From: Bacteroidota bacterium
GTDB taxonomy: Bacteria; Bacteroidota; Bacteroidia; Bacteroidales; VadinHA17
DNA: 53,747 bases
Direction: 5' to 3'
NCBI GenBank assembly: GCA_029564935.1
Contig: JAKQPD010000388.1
Coordinates: forward strand, 1 to 53,747
The position numbers and the translations under genes were made by a program. Below, piece after piece: positions 34,915-42,600 of this stretch; position 1 is the stretch's first letter, and the number at the start of each line of letters is the position of its first letter. Under the pieces are notes generated by a model. That model had not been told where the DNA came from, made no database searches, and saw nothing but the letters and a program-made list of their open reading frames with translations.

Positions 34915-35714
34915 TGAAATTATTTTACAGGAAATACGGCGATGGTCCCCCGCTGATTATACTTCATGGCCTGTACGGATCGTCGGATAACTGGGTGACA
35001 ATAGCAAAAGCAGTCAGCAAAAAATATACTGTCTGCCTTCCGGATCTAAGGAACCACGGTCAGTCGCCTCATAGCGATGTTCATGATTATGACTCCCTCA
35101 GTACAGATATTTTCGAACTTGCTTCAGAACACGGACTTGAAAAATTCTATCTGGCCGGACACAGTATGGGAGGCAAGGCAGCTGCATTTTTCGCCGTTAG
35201 ATGGCCTGAAAAGTTGCTGGGCCTGGTTATAGCCGATATTTCTCCGTTTGCCGCACCTGATATCAGAACACAGGAATATCACCAGCACATTTCAATACTT
35301 AATTCAATTATCGGAACTGATATCTCTTCAGCGGGCACACGCAGTGATGTGGAATTACTTCTGAGGGAAAAGATCACTTCATCAAGGACCAGGGGAATGA
35401 TAATGAAAAATCTCCTGAGGTTGCCGGATAACAGATTCTCCTGGAAGATCAATGCTCCTGCTCTTTTAATGAACATTGAAAAAATCATGAGCGGTTTGCC
35501 AAGGCCGGCAGATAATTATACCTCAGTAACCGGATTTCCGGTCTTATTCCTTAAAGGCGAACACTCAGAATATTTGCCCGGCAGCGATATAAACGACATA
35601 CTTAAGATCTTTCCGGCAGCTGAGTTCCGGATAATCAGTAATGCCGGACACTGGGTCCATTCGGATAATCCTGAAGCCGTGATTAAAGCGCTTGTTGATT
35701 TTGGGGATCACTGA
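34914..35714 (+). CDS. Alpha/beta hydrolase (esterase-like)
   Basis: A 266-residue alpha/beta-fold hydrolase. The oxyanion-side motif HGLYGSSDNW is at about 18, PDLRNHGQSPHS at about 43, the nucleophile serine in AGHSMGGKAA at about 83, and the catalytic His in SNAGHWVHSDNP near 245. The sequence is close to the YbfF/acyl-esterase type that removes acyl groups from small thioesters or esters. No signal peptide. It is coupled to pdxJ through a 1-base overlap, common among Bacteroidota, but its substrate is not known. Element C begins 19 bases after the stop. Confidence 0.87.
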   Translation: MKLFYRKYGDGPPLIILHGLYGSSDNWVTIAKAVSKKYTVCLPDLRNHGQSPHSDVHDYDSLSTDIFELASEHGLEKFYLAGHSMGGKAAAFFAVRWPEKLLGLVIADISPFAAPDIRTQEYHQHISILNSIIGTDISSAGTRSDVELLLREKITSSRTRGMIMKNLLRLPDNRFSWKINAPALLMNIEKIMSGLPRPADNYTSVTGFPVLFLKGEHSEYLPGSDINDILKIFPAAEFRIISNAGHWVHSDNPEAVIKALVDFGDH

Positions 35715-35732
35715 GGATTTTACAGAGTGCAG

Positions 35733-36428
35733 TGAATTGCCGTCAACATTTGGAGTTCTGGGTCCAAAAGTTTCCCCTCCTTTTTTTAAGGAGGGGTGGC
35801 CAGACAACGAAATCATCTAACCTGCAGAAATATAAATAGTCTGGCCGGGGTGGTTTATTCAATTTTTATTTATTACATTTATTCTAATGGACAACAAACA
35901 CCTCTTCAACCGAAAAAGACTTAAGCCTCTAAGATCATATCTGAGAAATAAGTCCACTTCTGCTGAAGCCGTTTTATGGAACCAATTAAAGTCAAAGAAT
36001 CTTGGAGGAAGAAAATTCAGAAGGCAACAAAGTATCGGTAATTATATAGTTGATTTTTATTGTCAATCAGAAAAGTTGATAATTGAGCTTGATGGAGATC
36101 CTCATGGGGATTCAATTCAGATTCAGAAAGATATTACCAGGGACAAATATCTTGAAGCATTAGGATTCACTGTGCTCAGGTTTGAGAACAGGTTTGTGTT
36201 TCAGGAACCCGAAATTGTTCTGAATGAGATAAGGAAGGGTTTTCGAAAAGAGATTAAGTTTTGATAAATAAACCACCCCGGCCGGGAAAGCAGAAATGTA
36301 AATATTTCAAAATCGACAATCCCGGCCACCCCTCCTTTAAAAGGAGGGGAAACTTATTTATTTATAATTCAGATAATTACAGAGTTTTCGCTATTAAAAT
36401 ATCCCTTAAGCTGACAGCTATGGGGTAC
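35733..36428 (+). mobile_element. DUF559-associated hairpin element, copy C (intact gene)
   Basis: The complete copy of the repeat family, about 700 bases, between the convergent genes for the hydrolase and uridine kinase. Outer termini are a gccgtcaac segment (35739-35747) and an inverted gctgacagctatgggg (36410-36425). Each end has a cccctcc/ggagggg palindrome (35774-35796 and 36329-36349), then a long-loop hairpin: ggccagac/gtctggcc on the left and ggccggga/tcccggcc on the right. Inner ends are ggggtggtt and aaccacccc. The hairpin loops match those of copies A and B, so the structure, not just the stems, is conserved. The DUF559 gene is the only cargo. No target-site duplication was recognised. 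Confidence 0.82.
35887..36264 (+). CDS. DUF559 PD-(D/E)XK endonuclease-like protein
   Basis: A 125-residue protein of the DUF559/Vsr-like nuclease superfamily. Predicted active-site residues are Asp56 in IVDFYC and the Glu67-x-Asp69 pair in LIIELDGDPHG. The N-terminal STSAEAVLW (about 23-31), GRKFRRQQSIG (41-51) and the C-terminal RDKYLEALGFTVLRFENRFVF are the conserved helix and strands of the family. There is no transposase, DNA-binding or methylase partner. It sits alone inside element C, like an orphan homing- or repair-type nuclease. Whether it mobilises the element is inference; an unrelated host role in DNA repair is also possible. Confidence 0.85.
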   Translation: MDNKHLFNRKRLKPLRSYLRNKSTSAEAVLWNQLKSKNLGGRKFRRQQSIGNYIVDFYCQSEKLIIELDGDPHGDSIQIQKDITRDKYLEALGFTVLRFENRFVFQEPEIVLNEIRKGFRKEIKF

Positions 36429-36436
36429 AGGGTTTG

Positions 36437-37042
36437 CTAAAGATGCTTTTCAAGAAGGGAGATAATCACTCCGATACCAACTTCATTCTCGCCTCCGCCG
36501 GGGATAATGATGTCGGCATATCTCTTTGATGGTTCAATAAATTGCAGGTGAGAGGGTTTAACCGTATCGTGGTACCGCTGAAGAACCATCTGTACAGTCC
36601 TTCCCCGTTCAATGATATCCCTCTGTATAACCCTTCCCAGCCTGTCGTCAGCATCAGCATCAACATAAACCTTGATATCGAGCATATTGCGAAGGTCGGG
36701 ATCAGTCAGGATCAGAATACCTTCGACAAGTATGACTTTCGCAGGTCCCATGGTAATTGTCTCCTCCGCTCTGAGACAGGTGAGGTAAGAATATACCGGC
36801 ATTTTAATTGTATGACCCTTTTTAAGCTCATTAAGATGACTTACCAGAAGAGGGAACTCCACAGAATCGGGATGATCAAAATTTATCTTCTGCCTTTCTT
36901 CAATCGGTATATGGCCGTTATCCCTGTAATATGCATCCTGGGGGATGACAATCACTTCTCCATCACTGAATTCCTTTACCAGTTTATTTACTACGGTAGT
37001 TTTTCCCGAACCTGTTCCTCCTGCTATTCCTACAATGAGCAT
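36437..37042 (-). CDS. udk: Uridine kinase
   Basis: Phosphorylates uridine and cytidine in pyrimidine salvage. The P-loop GIAGGTGSGKTTVVNKL is at about 5-21; PQDAYYRDNGHIP (about 37) and INFDHPDSVEFPLL carry the nucleoside-binding residues; ILVEGILILTDPDLRNMLDIKVYVD is the Walker B area, and RVIQRDIIERGRT holds the lid arginines. At 201 residues it matches the bacterial enzyme. It stands alone, with element C at its 3' side and nonamer arrays in the divergent gap to manA. A -7 box at 37074-37081 is likely its promoter. Confidence 0.95.
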   Translation of the reverse strand: MLIVGIAGGTGSGKTTVVNKLVKEFSDGEVIVIPQDAYYRDNGHIPIEERQKINFDHPDSVEFPLLVSHLNELKKGHTIKMPVYSYLTCLRAEETITMGPAKVILVEGILILTDPDLRNMLDIKVYVDADADDRLGRVIQRDIIERGRTVQMVLQRYHDTVKPSHLQFIEPSKRYADIIIPGGGENEVGIGVIISLLEKHL

Positions 37043-37073
37043 TTATTTGTAAATTTGTGATACTGAAATTTAA

Positions 37074-37081
37074 CAAAAATA
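37074..37081 (-). promoter_or_regulatory. Possible -7 box of udk
   Basis: Minus strand TATTTTTG fits TAnnTTTG, about 32 bases before the udk start. The -33 region falls in the first nonamer units, so the repeat array lies directly behind this promoter. Confidence 0.35.
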
Positions 37082-37088
37082 GTAAAAA

Positions 37089-37260
37089 GTGCCTACAGTG
37101 CCTACAGTTCATAAAGTTCATAAAGTTCATAAAGTTCATAAAGTTCATAAAGTTACAGGTTCATGGTCCCGTAACACTTATAACTTCATGCACTTTAGCT
37201 CACTCTAGGCACTTTAGGCACTTTAGGCACTTTAGGCACTTTAGGCACTTTAGGCACTTT
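37089..37260. repeat. Nonamer tandem arrays between udk and manA
   Basis: Three sets of 9-base units: gtgcctaca twice (37089-37106), gttcataaa five times (37107-37151) and aggcacttt six times (37207-37260), with a 55-base unique spacer before the last set. The first set reversed (tgtaggcac) resembles the last set, so the outer parts are inverted relative to each other and could pair into a long hairpin. It occupies the divergent gap, the only array here not between convergent genes. Confidence 0.88.
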
Positions 37261-37293
37261 ACATACTTCAGGTACTAACTATTTCGAACCAAT

Positions 37294-38301
37294 ATGTCGG
37301 AACTCTATCCTCTTAAATTTGAACCTTTGCTTAAAGAGAAAATCTGGGGAGGCAGCTCCCTTGTGAACCGTTATTATAAAAAAGGTCATCCGGGCCTTAA
37401 ATACGGGGAAAGCTGGGAATTATCCGCGGTTTCTGATAATATATCGGTTGTCAGCAACGGGTTTCTTGCAGGCAACAATATTGAAGAGCTGATAGAGGTC
37501 TATATGGGTGATATAACAGGTGATGCGATATATGACAGATATGGCAATGAATTTCCCCTTCTCATAAAGATAATTGAAGCAAAGATAGATCTTTCAATAC
37601 AGGTACATCCGGGGAATGAGCTGGCAAAGAAAAGGCATAAAGCCTATGGCAAGACAGAAATGTGGTATATTCTCGAGTGCGATAAGGATGCAAAGATCTA
37701 TTCAGGATTCAGGGAGCCTGTTACAAAGGAAATATATCTCAATGCGGTTGAAAGCGGGGATCTGCTGGGACTGTTGAATGCCGATATTGCGGCTCCGGGG
37801 GATGTATTCTTCACTCCTGCCGGAAGGATCCATGCAATAGGCGCCGGAAATCTCCTTATTGAGATCCAGCAGACTTCTGATATAACCTACAGGATATTCG
37901 ACTGGGACAGGCCAGGGTACGACGGTAAACCAAGGGAACTTCACACCGATCTGGCTGTAGATGCTATCGATTATAATGCTGCAGGGAGCAATAAATTATC
38001 GAAAATACCCGTCATAAATAAAACAGCGAATCTTGTGAATTGCGAATTTTTTGTGACGAATATTATTAATTTCAACGAGCGAATAAGCAAAGATTATAAC
38101 CTCATCGATTCATTTGTTATATATATTTGTACAGAAGGTGAATTCCTTATCCGCTGGGACGGTAATTCGGAACCTGTGATAAGGGGAGAGACTGTACTCC
38201 TTCCGGCAATGATCAAAGATGTTGTCCTTGAGCCATCACCTCAGGCAACCCTGCTTGAGGTATTCATTACTGAAATATCTGATAAGTATAAAATAAACTA
38301 A
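37294..38301 (+). CDS. manA: Mannose-6-phosphate isomerase, class I
   Basis: Zinc-dependent isomerase that interconverts mannose 6-phosphate and fructose 6-phosphate, supplying GDP-mannose for surface glycans or allowing mannose use. The metal site is in LSIQVHPGNELAKKRHKAYGKTEMWYILE (about 98-126, with Gln, His and Glu ligands), and the fourth ligand in FFTPAGRIHAIGAGNLLIEIQQTSD (about 170). The YRIFDWDR segment follows, and a second cupin half ends the protein. At 335 residues it is the short class I form usual in Bacteroidota. The MORN lipoprotein gene starts 9 bases later. Confidence 0.92.
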   Translation: MSELYPLKFEPLLKEKIWGGSSLVNRYYKKGHPGLKYGESWELSAVSDNISVVSNGFLAGNNIEELIEVYMGDITGDAIYDRYGNEFPLLIKIIEAKIDLSIQVHPGNELAKKRHKAYGKTEMWYILECDKDAKIYSGFREPVTKEIYLNAVESGDLLGLLNADIAAPGDVFFTPAGRIHAIGAGNLLIEIQQTSDITYRIFDWDRPGYDGKPRELHTDLAVDAIDYNAAGSNKLSKIPVINKTANLVNCEFFVTNIINFNERISKDYNLIDSFVIYICTEGEFLIRWDGNSEPVIRGETVLLPAMIKDVVLEPSPQATLLEVFITEISDKYKIN

Positions 38302-38310
38302 TCCGTGATA

Positions 38311-39075
38311 ATGAAAACATTTTCAAACCTGTTTGTTGCCTTAATTCTGATCCTGGCAGTTGCTGCATGCACCGGGAAAGGCTCCGGTAAGAAAACAACC
38401 GGGAATGATACTATTACCGTGCCTGATACAGGTTATACGGGGATCAAACAATATATGAGCGGAAATCATCTTGTTAAAGAGGTTACATTCAAAAACGGGG
38501 TCAGGGAAGGATTAACGAAAACATTCTATGCGGGAGGCCAGGTTTACCAGACCTTCTGGTATGAGAACGGCCTGAGGCAGGATTCGGGCAGGTATTATTA
38601 CACGGAAGGCCAGCTCTTCAGGACAACCCCATATAAGAACGATACAATCGATGGAATACAGATACAATATTACAGGACAGGTAAGCTTAAAGCCCGGATC
38701 GGCTACAGCAAAGGATTACGGACACCCTATCTTGAAGAATATAATTCAAATGGCAGACTTGTAAAAGGATACCCCGACATCACAGTAACCGCAAATGACG
38801 AATATAAAACAAAAGGAGTTTACCGGATAACACTTGCATTATCGGATAAGAGCACCAAAGTGAAATTTTTCCTGGGTGAATTTACCGATAACAGGTTTGA
38901 TACCACCTTTATTAAGCAGCTTGATACTGTTGAGGGGATAGCCCGTATCAACCTCCGAAAAACAGGAACACCCACACAAGATTACGTAGGAGTTATCGGA
39001 GCCCTTCTTACTCCTTACGGAAACAGACACCTTGTTTATAAAAGGATTGATCTGCCCTATAATGACCTCAAATAA
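38311..39075 (+). CDS. MORN-repeat lipoprotein
   Basis: A 254-residue exported protein. The signal peptide ends in the lipobox VAAC at about residue 22 (ALILILAVAAC), so it is a predicted lipoprotein. MORN-like repeats follow (VTFKNGVREGLTKTFYAGGQ, FWYENGLRQDSGRYYYTEGQ, TPYKNDTIDGIQIQYY). The last 100 residues are a separate beta-rich region with no family assigned. The ATG at 38311 is preferred to a GTG at 38305. MORN repeats in bacterial lipoproteins are of unknown role and here stand between manA and engB. Confidence 0.78.
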   Translation: MKTFSNLFVALILILAVAACTGKGSGKKTTGNDTITVPDTGYTGIKQYMSGNHLVKEVTFKNGVREGLTKTFYAGGQVYQTFWYENGLRQDSGRYYYTEGQLFRTTPYKNDTIDGIQIQYYRTGKLKARIGYSKGLRTPYLEEYNSNGRLVKGYPDITVTANDEYKTKGVYRITLALSDKSTKVKFFLGEFTDNRFDTTFIKQLDTVEGIARINLRKTGTPTQDYVGVIGALLTPYGNRHLVYKRIDLPYNDLK

Positions 39076-39084
39076 CTGACGGAT

Positions 39085-39687
39085 ATGATAATCCGTTCAG
39101 CCCGTTTCGTAAAAAGCAGCACAGAATTAAGCCAGTGTCCCTCAGATCATCTGCCTGAACTGGCATTTATAGGCCGGTCGAACGTCGGTAAATCATCTCT
39201 GATAAATATACTGACAGGATTCGGAAAACTGGCAAAAACATCGGGTGAACCTGGGAAGACCCGGACAATAAATCATTTTCTCATTAATGACAACTGGTAC
39301 CTGGTCGATCTTCCGGGTTACGGGTATGCAAAGGTTGCAGCAAAACAGAGAGAAAAATGGACAAAAACCCTAAAAGAATATATAATCAGAAGAGAGAACC
39401 TCCTTTGCCTTTTTGTTCTCATCGATCCCCGGCATAAACCCCAGAAAAGCGATATAGAGTTCATGGAATTCCTGGGAATTAACAGCGTCCCGTTTGCCAG
39501 AGTGTTCACTAAAAGCGATAAGATGAGCCACGACAGTCTGAACAGATCAGTCAGGGATTATGATACAATTATGCTTGAAAACTGGGAATCACTGCCAGTT
39601 ACTTTTATAACTTCAACAGTGACAAAGGCAGGAAGAACGGCCATTCTGGATTTCATCGAAGAATCTATGAACAATTTTTCAAAATAA
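39085..39687 (+). CDS. engB: Ribosome-biogenesis GTPase EngB/YsxC
   Basis: P-loop GTPase needed for assembly of the large ribosomal subunit. All G motifs are present: G1 GRSNVGKSSLIN (about 30), G2 threonine in KTRTINHF, G3 DLPGYGYA (about 74), G4 TKSDK (about 145) and a G5-like ITSTVTKAG. At 200 residues it matches EngB (YihA). The start gives MIIRSARFVKSS, usual for the family. It lies 9 bases after the MORN gene. Confidence 0.95.
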   Translation: MIIRSARFVKSSTELSQCPSDHLPELAFIGRSNVGKSSLINILTGFGKLAKTSGEPGKTRTINHFLINDNWYLVDLPGYGYAKVAAKQREKWTKTLKEYIIRRENLLCLFVLIDPRHKPQKSDIEFMEFLGINSVPFARVFTKSDKMSHDSLNRSVRDYDTIMLENWESLPVTFITSTVTKAGRTAILDFIEESMNNFSK

Positions 39688-39709
39688 GAATGATTTTATC
39701 AGGATTGAT

Positions 39710-39717
39710 TAATTTTG
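39710..39717 (+). promoter_or_regulatory. Possible -7 box of prs
   Basis: TAATTTTG fits TAnnTTTG and lies about 38 bases before the first prs start codon, in the gap after engB. No TTTG at -33. Confidence 0.35.
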
Positions 39718-39754
39718 CAGGCAATAATCCTAGTAAAAAATCAACATAACGGAA

Positions 39755-40693
39755 ATGTATGGTAATGCACCGATGAAACTCTTTGCCTGCAGGTCATCAC
39801 TCCACCTTGCAGAAAAGATTGCCGGGGAACTCGGAATTGAACTTGGAAAAAGTTCAGTGACAAATTTCAGTGATGGTGAATTTCAGCCATGTTTTGATGA
39901 ATCTGTAAGGGGCGATATGGTCTTTATAGTTCAATCAACAAATCCTCCTGCCGATAACCTTTTTGAGCTTCTGCTTATGATCGATGCAGCCAAAAGAGCA
40001 TCAGCATATAAGGTCATAGCTGTAATTCCATATTATGGGTTTGCAAGGCAGGACAGGAAGGACCGCCCGAGAGTATCCATAGGGTCGAAGCTGTCTGCCG
40101 ACCTTCTCAGCGCCGCTGGTGTTGACAGGGTAATTACTATGGACCTGCACGCCGACCAGATACAGGGTTTCTTTAATGTACCCGTCGACCACCTGTTCGG
40201 CTCTGCAATATTTGCACCATATATTCAGGATCTTAAGCTCGAAAATCTTGCAGTATCCGCACCCGATATGGGAGGATCAAAAAGGGCAAATGCTTATTCA
40301 AGACACCTTCAGTCGGAAATTGTACTGTGCTATAAACTCCGGAAAAAACCAAATGTGATCGAAGAAATGTCGGTCATCGGAGAAGTGGAGGGCAGAAATA
40401 TTGTGATTATCGACGACCTCGTCGATACCGCCGGAACAATTGTCCTGGCAGCAAACATGATGAAGGAAAGAGGAGCAAAAAGTATAAGGGCCTTCGCCAC
40501 CCACCCGATATTGTCCGGAAATGCTGTTGAAAGAATTAATAATTCGGCTATCGAAGAACTTGTTGTTACAGATTCGGTACCGCTGACAGTTCATTCCGAA
40601 AAAATAAAAGTCCTCTCTATAGCCGGTATTTTCGCAAATACAATTAGCGCCGTAACTACTAATCAGTCAATAAGCACTCATTTTGTATTCTGA
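39755..40693 (+). CDS. prs: Ribose-phosphate pyrophosphokinase
   Basis: Makes PRPP from ribose 5-phosphate and ATP for purine, pyrimidine, histidine and NAD synthesis. FSDGEFQPCFDESVRGDMVFIVQS (about 38-60) holds the regulatory and substrate side; RQDRKDRPRVSIGSKLSADLL is the ATP flag region; the PRPP loop is VIIDDLVDTAGTI at about 212-224; MDLHADQIQGFF carries the active-site His. At 312 residues it is normal. Two starts are possible, ATG at 39755 or 39773 (MKLFACRSS); the later one is closer to the usual family N terminus. Confidence 0.94.
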   Translation: MYGNAPMKLFACRSSLHLAEKIAGELGIELGKSSVTNFSDGEFQPCFDESVRGDMVFIVQSTNPPADNLFELLLMIDAAKRASAYKVIAVIPYYGFARQDRKDRPRVSIGSKLSADLLSAAGVDRVITMDLHADQIQGFFNVPVDHLFGSAIFAPYIQDLKLENLAVSAPDMGGSKRANAYSRHLQSEIVLCYKLRKKPNVIEEMSVIGEVEGRNIVIIDDLVDTAGTIVLAANMMKERGAKSIRAFATHPILSGNAVERINNSAIEELVVTDSVPLTVHSEKIKVLSIAGIFANTISAVTTNQSISTHFVF

Positions 40694-40712
40694 TTACTTT
40701 GACATATATTTG
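40682..40712 (+). promoter_or_regulatory. Strong Bacteroidota promoter of rplY
   Basis: TTTG at 40682-40685, a 19-base spacer, then TATATTTG at 40705-40712 followed by CAG: an exact match of the -33/-7 consensus at the right spacing. Its -33 element overlaps the prs stop region. The transcript should begin near 40718 and carry a leader of about 75 bases containing a hairpin. Confidence 0.75.
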
Positions 40713-40750
40713 CAGTCCGATTTTTAAAAGTGTCAAACGTGTAATGGGAG

Positions 40751-40766
40751 GTTGCCGGGTGGTAAC
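40751..40766 (+). promoter_or_regulatory. Leader hairpin before rplY
   Basis: gttgcc and ggtaac form a 6-pair stem (one G-U) around the loop gggt, 27 bases before the start codon. A small hairpin in a ribosomal-protein leader could be a feedback or translation-control site. No known L25 leader motif was recognised. Confidence 0.35.
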
Positions 40767-40793
40767 TTTGAGTAGCACAATAACAAAAAGCAA

Positions 40794-41480
40794 ATGAAGA
40801 CTATAGAGATTAAAGGATCTTTCAGGAATGAGGTGGGGAAAAAATCTACCAGAGAGATCAGGAAGACCGGTAGTGTACCGTGCATTATTTACGGAAAAGA
40901 AAAAAACATCAACTTCAGTACCCAGGAGAACAGCTTCAGAAATCTTGTTTATACGCAAGAAGCCCATCTGGTTAACCTTGATATTGAAGGAAAACAGTTC
41001 AAAGCTGTTCTGCACGACCTGCAGTTCCATCCTGTAACTGACAGGATCCTGCACGCCGACTTTATCCAGGTTTTCGATGACAAACCGATAGTTATGGATG
41101 TTCCTGTTTTAATAACAGGCGACTCAGCCGGTGTCAAGGCAGGAGGAAAACTCAGCATTAAAAGAAGAACTCTTAAAATAAAAGGACTTGCCGATAACCT
41201 TCCGGATCATGTGGAGGTCGATGTAACTGACCTTAACATACATCATTCGATCAAGGTTGGTGACCTTGCAATTGATAAAATAGAATTAGTTGATCCGAAG
41301 ATCTCAACAATTGTAACTGTCACAACTTCAAGGGTTGCCCTTAAGACTGAAGAAGAGCTGGCTGCCGAAGCTGCTGCTGCTACTGCCGGAGAAGGCGCTG
41401 AAGCTGCTGCCGAAACACCTGCCGCCGACGATAAGGGTAAGGACAAAGACAAGGGCAAGGAGAAAGAGAAGAAAGCTTAA
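40794..41480 (+). CDS. rplY: Ribosomal protein bL25/Ctc
   Basis: 5S rRNA-binding protein of the large subunit, long Ctc form. The N-terminal L25 domain (about 1-90) shows EVGKKSTREIRKTGSVPCIIYG and the strand VTDRILHADFIQV. A second Ctc domain (about 95-185) has DVPVLITGDSAGVKAGGKLS and DHVEVDVTDLNIHHSIKVGDL. The last 45 residues are a low-complexity Ala/Glu then Lys/Asp tail. At 228 residues it fits the Bacteroidota form. It begins a run with pth and the S4 protein and has its own strong promoter. Confidence 0.95.
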   Translation: MKTIEIKGSFRNEVGKKSTREIRKTGSVPCIIYGKEKNINFSTQENSFRNLVYTQEAHLVNLDIEGKQFKAVLHDLQFHPVTDRILHADFIQVFDDKPIVMDVPVLITGDSAGVKAGGKLSIKRRTLKIKGLADNLPDHVEVDVTDLNIHHSIKVGDLAIDKIELVDPKISTIVTVTTSRVALKTEEELAAEAAAATAGEGAEAAAETPAADDKGKDKDKGKEKEKKA

Positions 41481-41503
41481 TTCAATTTCAATAAACAGGC
41501 ATC

Positions 41504-42127
41504 TTGAAATATCTGATAGCTGGCCTGGGAAACATTGGTGATGAATATGCCGGTACACGGCATAACATCGGATTCATGGTGTTGGATGCTATGGCAAAGG
41601 CATCCAATTCTTCTTTTACAGATAAACGTTACGGATATATATGCCCGGTAAAATACAAGGGAAGGGAATTCATTCTTCTCAAACCTTCAACATATATGAA
41701 CCTGAGCGGAAATGCCGTAAGATACTGGCTCAACAGGGAAAAAATCGAAACCGGGAAGCTCCTGGTTATTGTCGATGATATTGCCCTTCCCCTTGGAAGC
41801 ATAAGAATGAGGCCGAAAGGAAGTGCCGGAGGCCATAACGGGCTGGAACATATAAGCTCGGTTCTTGGTACAGATGAATATGCCAGAATAAGAATAGGTA
41901 TAGGCAATGGCTTCCGCAAAGGTTCCCAGGTAAATTATGTCCTGAGTACCTGGAACCCTGAAGAAAAGAAATTCCTTGAAGAAAGAATTGAACTTGTCAT
42001 CGAAATGATAAGATCTTTCGGAACAATAGGTACGGAACTTACAATGACAACATTCAATAAAGCAGGAAAGATCAAGCCCGCGGCGGAGAAAAAAGAAAAT
42101 AAGGGGGATAAAGATTCCCCTGAGTAA
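41504..42127 (+). CDS. pth: Peptidyl-tRNA hydrolase
   Basis: Cleaves peptidyl-tRNA released from stalled ribosomes. The catalytic His is in TRHNIGFMV (about 20), with Asn at MNLSG near residue 67 and the Asp in VIVDDIALPLG near 93; GSAGGHNGLEHI (about 107-118) is the family loop. The start codon is TTG at 41504, which gives MKYLIAGLGNIG, the usual N terminus of Pth; no ATG is in the right place. The end is a basic, charged extension. It is 23 bases after rplY, a usual pairing. Confidence 0.93.
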   Translation: MKYLIAGLGNIGDEYAGTRHNIGFMVLDAMAKASNSSFTDKRYGYICPVKYKGREFILLKPSTYMNLSGNAVRYWLNREKIETGKLLVIVDDIALPLGSIRMRPKGSAGGHNGLEHISSVLGTDEYARIRIGIGNGFRKGSQVNYVLSTWNPEEKKFLEERIELVIEMIRSFGTIGTELTMTTFNKAGKIKPAAEKKENKGDKDSPE

Positions 42128-42138
42128 AAACAAGTCCC

Positions 42139-42531
42139 ATGTCAGGAAACGAACCCGTCAGAATAGATAAATTCCTGTGGGCAGTAAGATTGTTCAAAAC
42201 AAGAACTCTCGCTGCCAGTGCCTGCAAAATGGGAAGGATCCTCATAAATAATAACAGTATCAAACCTTCAGCAAAGCTTGATGGTGATGAAATCCTTACA
42301 GTTCGCAAACCTCCGGTAACATATACCTTCAGAATTAAAGGGCTTACCGGCAACCGCGTCGGTGCAAAACTCGTACCTGACTTCCTCGAAGATATAACCC
42401 CTGAGGAAGAAAAAATCAAGCTCGACATAAACCATTCGGCTCCTGTTGCTTACAGAAAAAAAGGAAGCGGACGCCCCACTAAAAAGGAGAGAAGAATAAT
42501 TGACAGGTGGAAAGATGTCTTTTTTTTATAA
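42139..42531 (+). CDS. S4-domain RNA-binding protein (HslR-like)
   Basis: A 130-residue heat-shock-type S4 protein. The S4 domain (about 7-70) has RIDKFLWAVRLFKTRTLAASACKMG, ILINNNSIKPS and LDGDEILTV. In Escherichia coli the relative HslR binds stalled 50S subunits carrying peptidyl-tRNA, which fits its place 11 bases after pth. The C-terminal part is basic with GSGRPTKKERRIIDRW. No start problem: MSGNEPVRIDKFLW agrees with the family. Confidence 0.87.
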   Translation: MSGNEPVRIDKFLWAVRLFKTRTLAASACKMGRILINNNSIKPSAKLDGDEILTVRKPPVTYTFRIKGLTGNRVGAKLVPDFLEDITPEEEKIKLDINHSAPVAYRKKGSGRPTKKERRIIDRWKDVFFL

Positions 42532-42600
42532 ATTGCACTTGTTCATTACCCGCTTTCTTTTATTATATAATCACCAGCTGATGCATCTTTTACAACAGGG

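Noticed and set aside
35887-36264. Restriction-modification or defence role for the DUF559 protein
   Set aside because: No methylase, helicase or other defence gene is adjacent, and the gene sits alone inside repeat ends, so a defence island is not supported.
37089-37260. CRISPR-like array
   Set aside because: The 9-base units are directly adjacent and have no unique spacers; no cas gene is present in the window. The same applies to the other tandem arrays.
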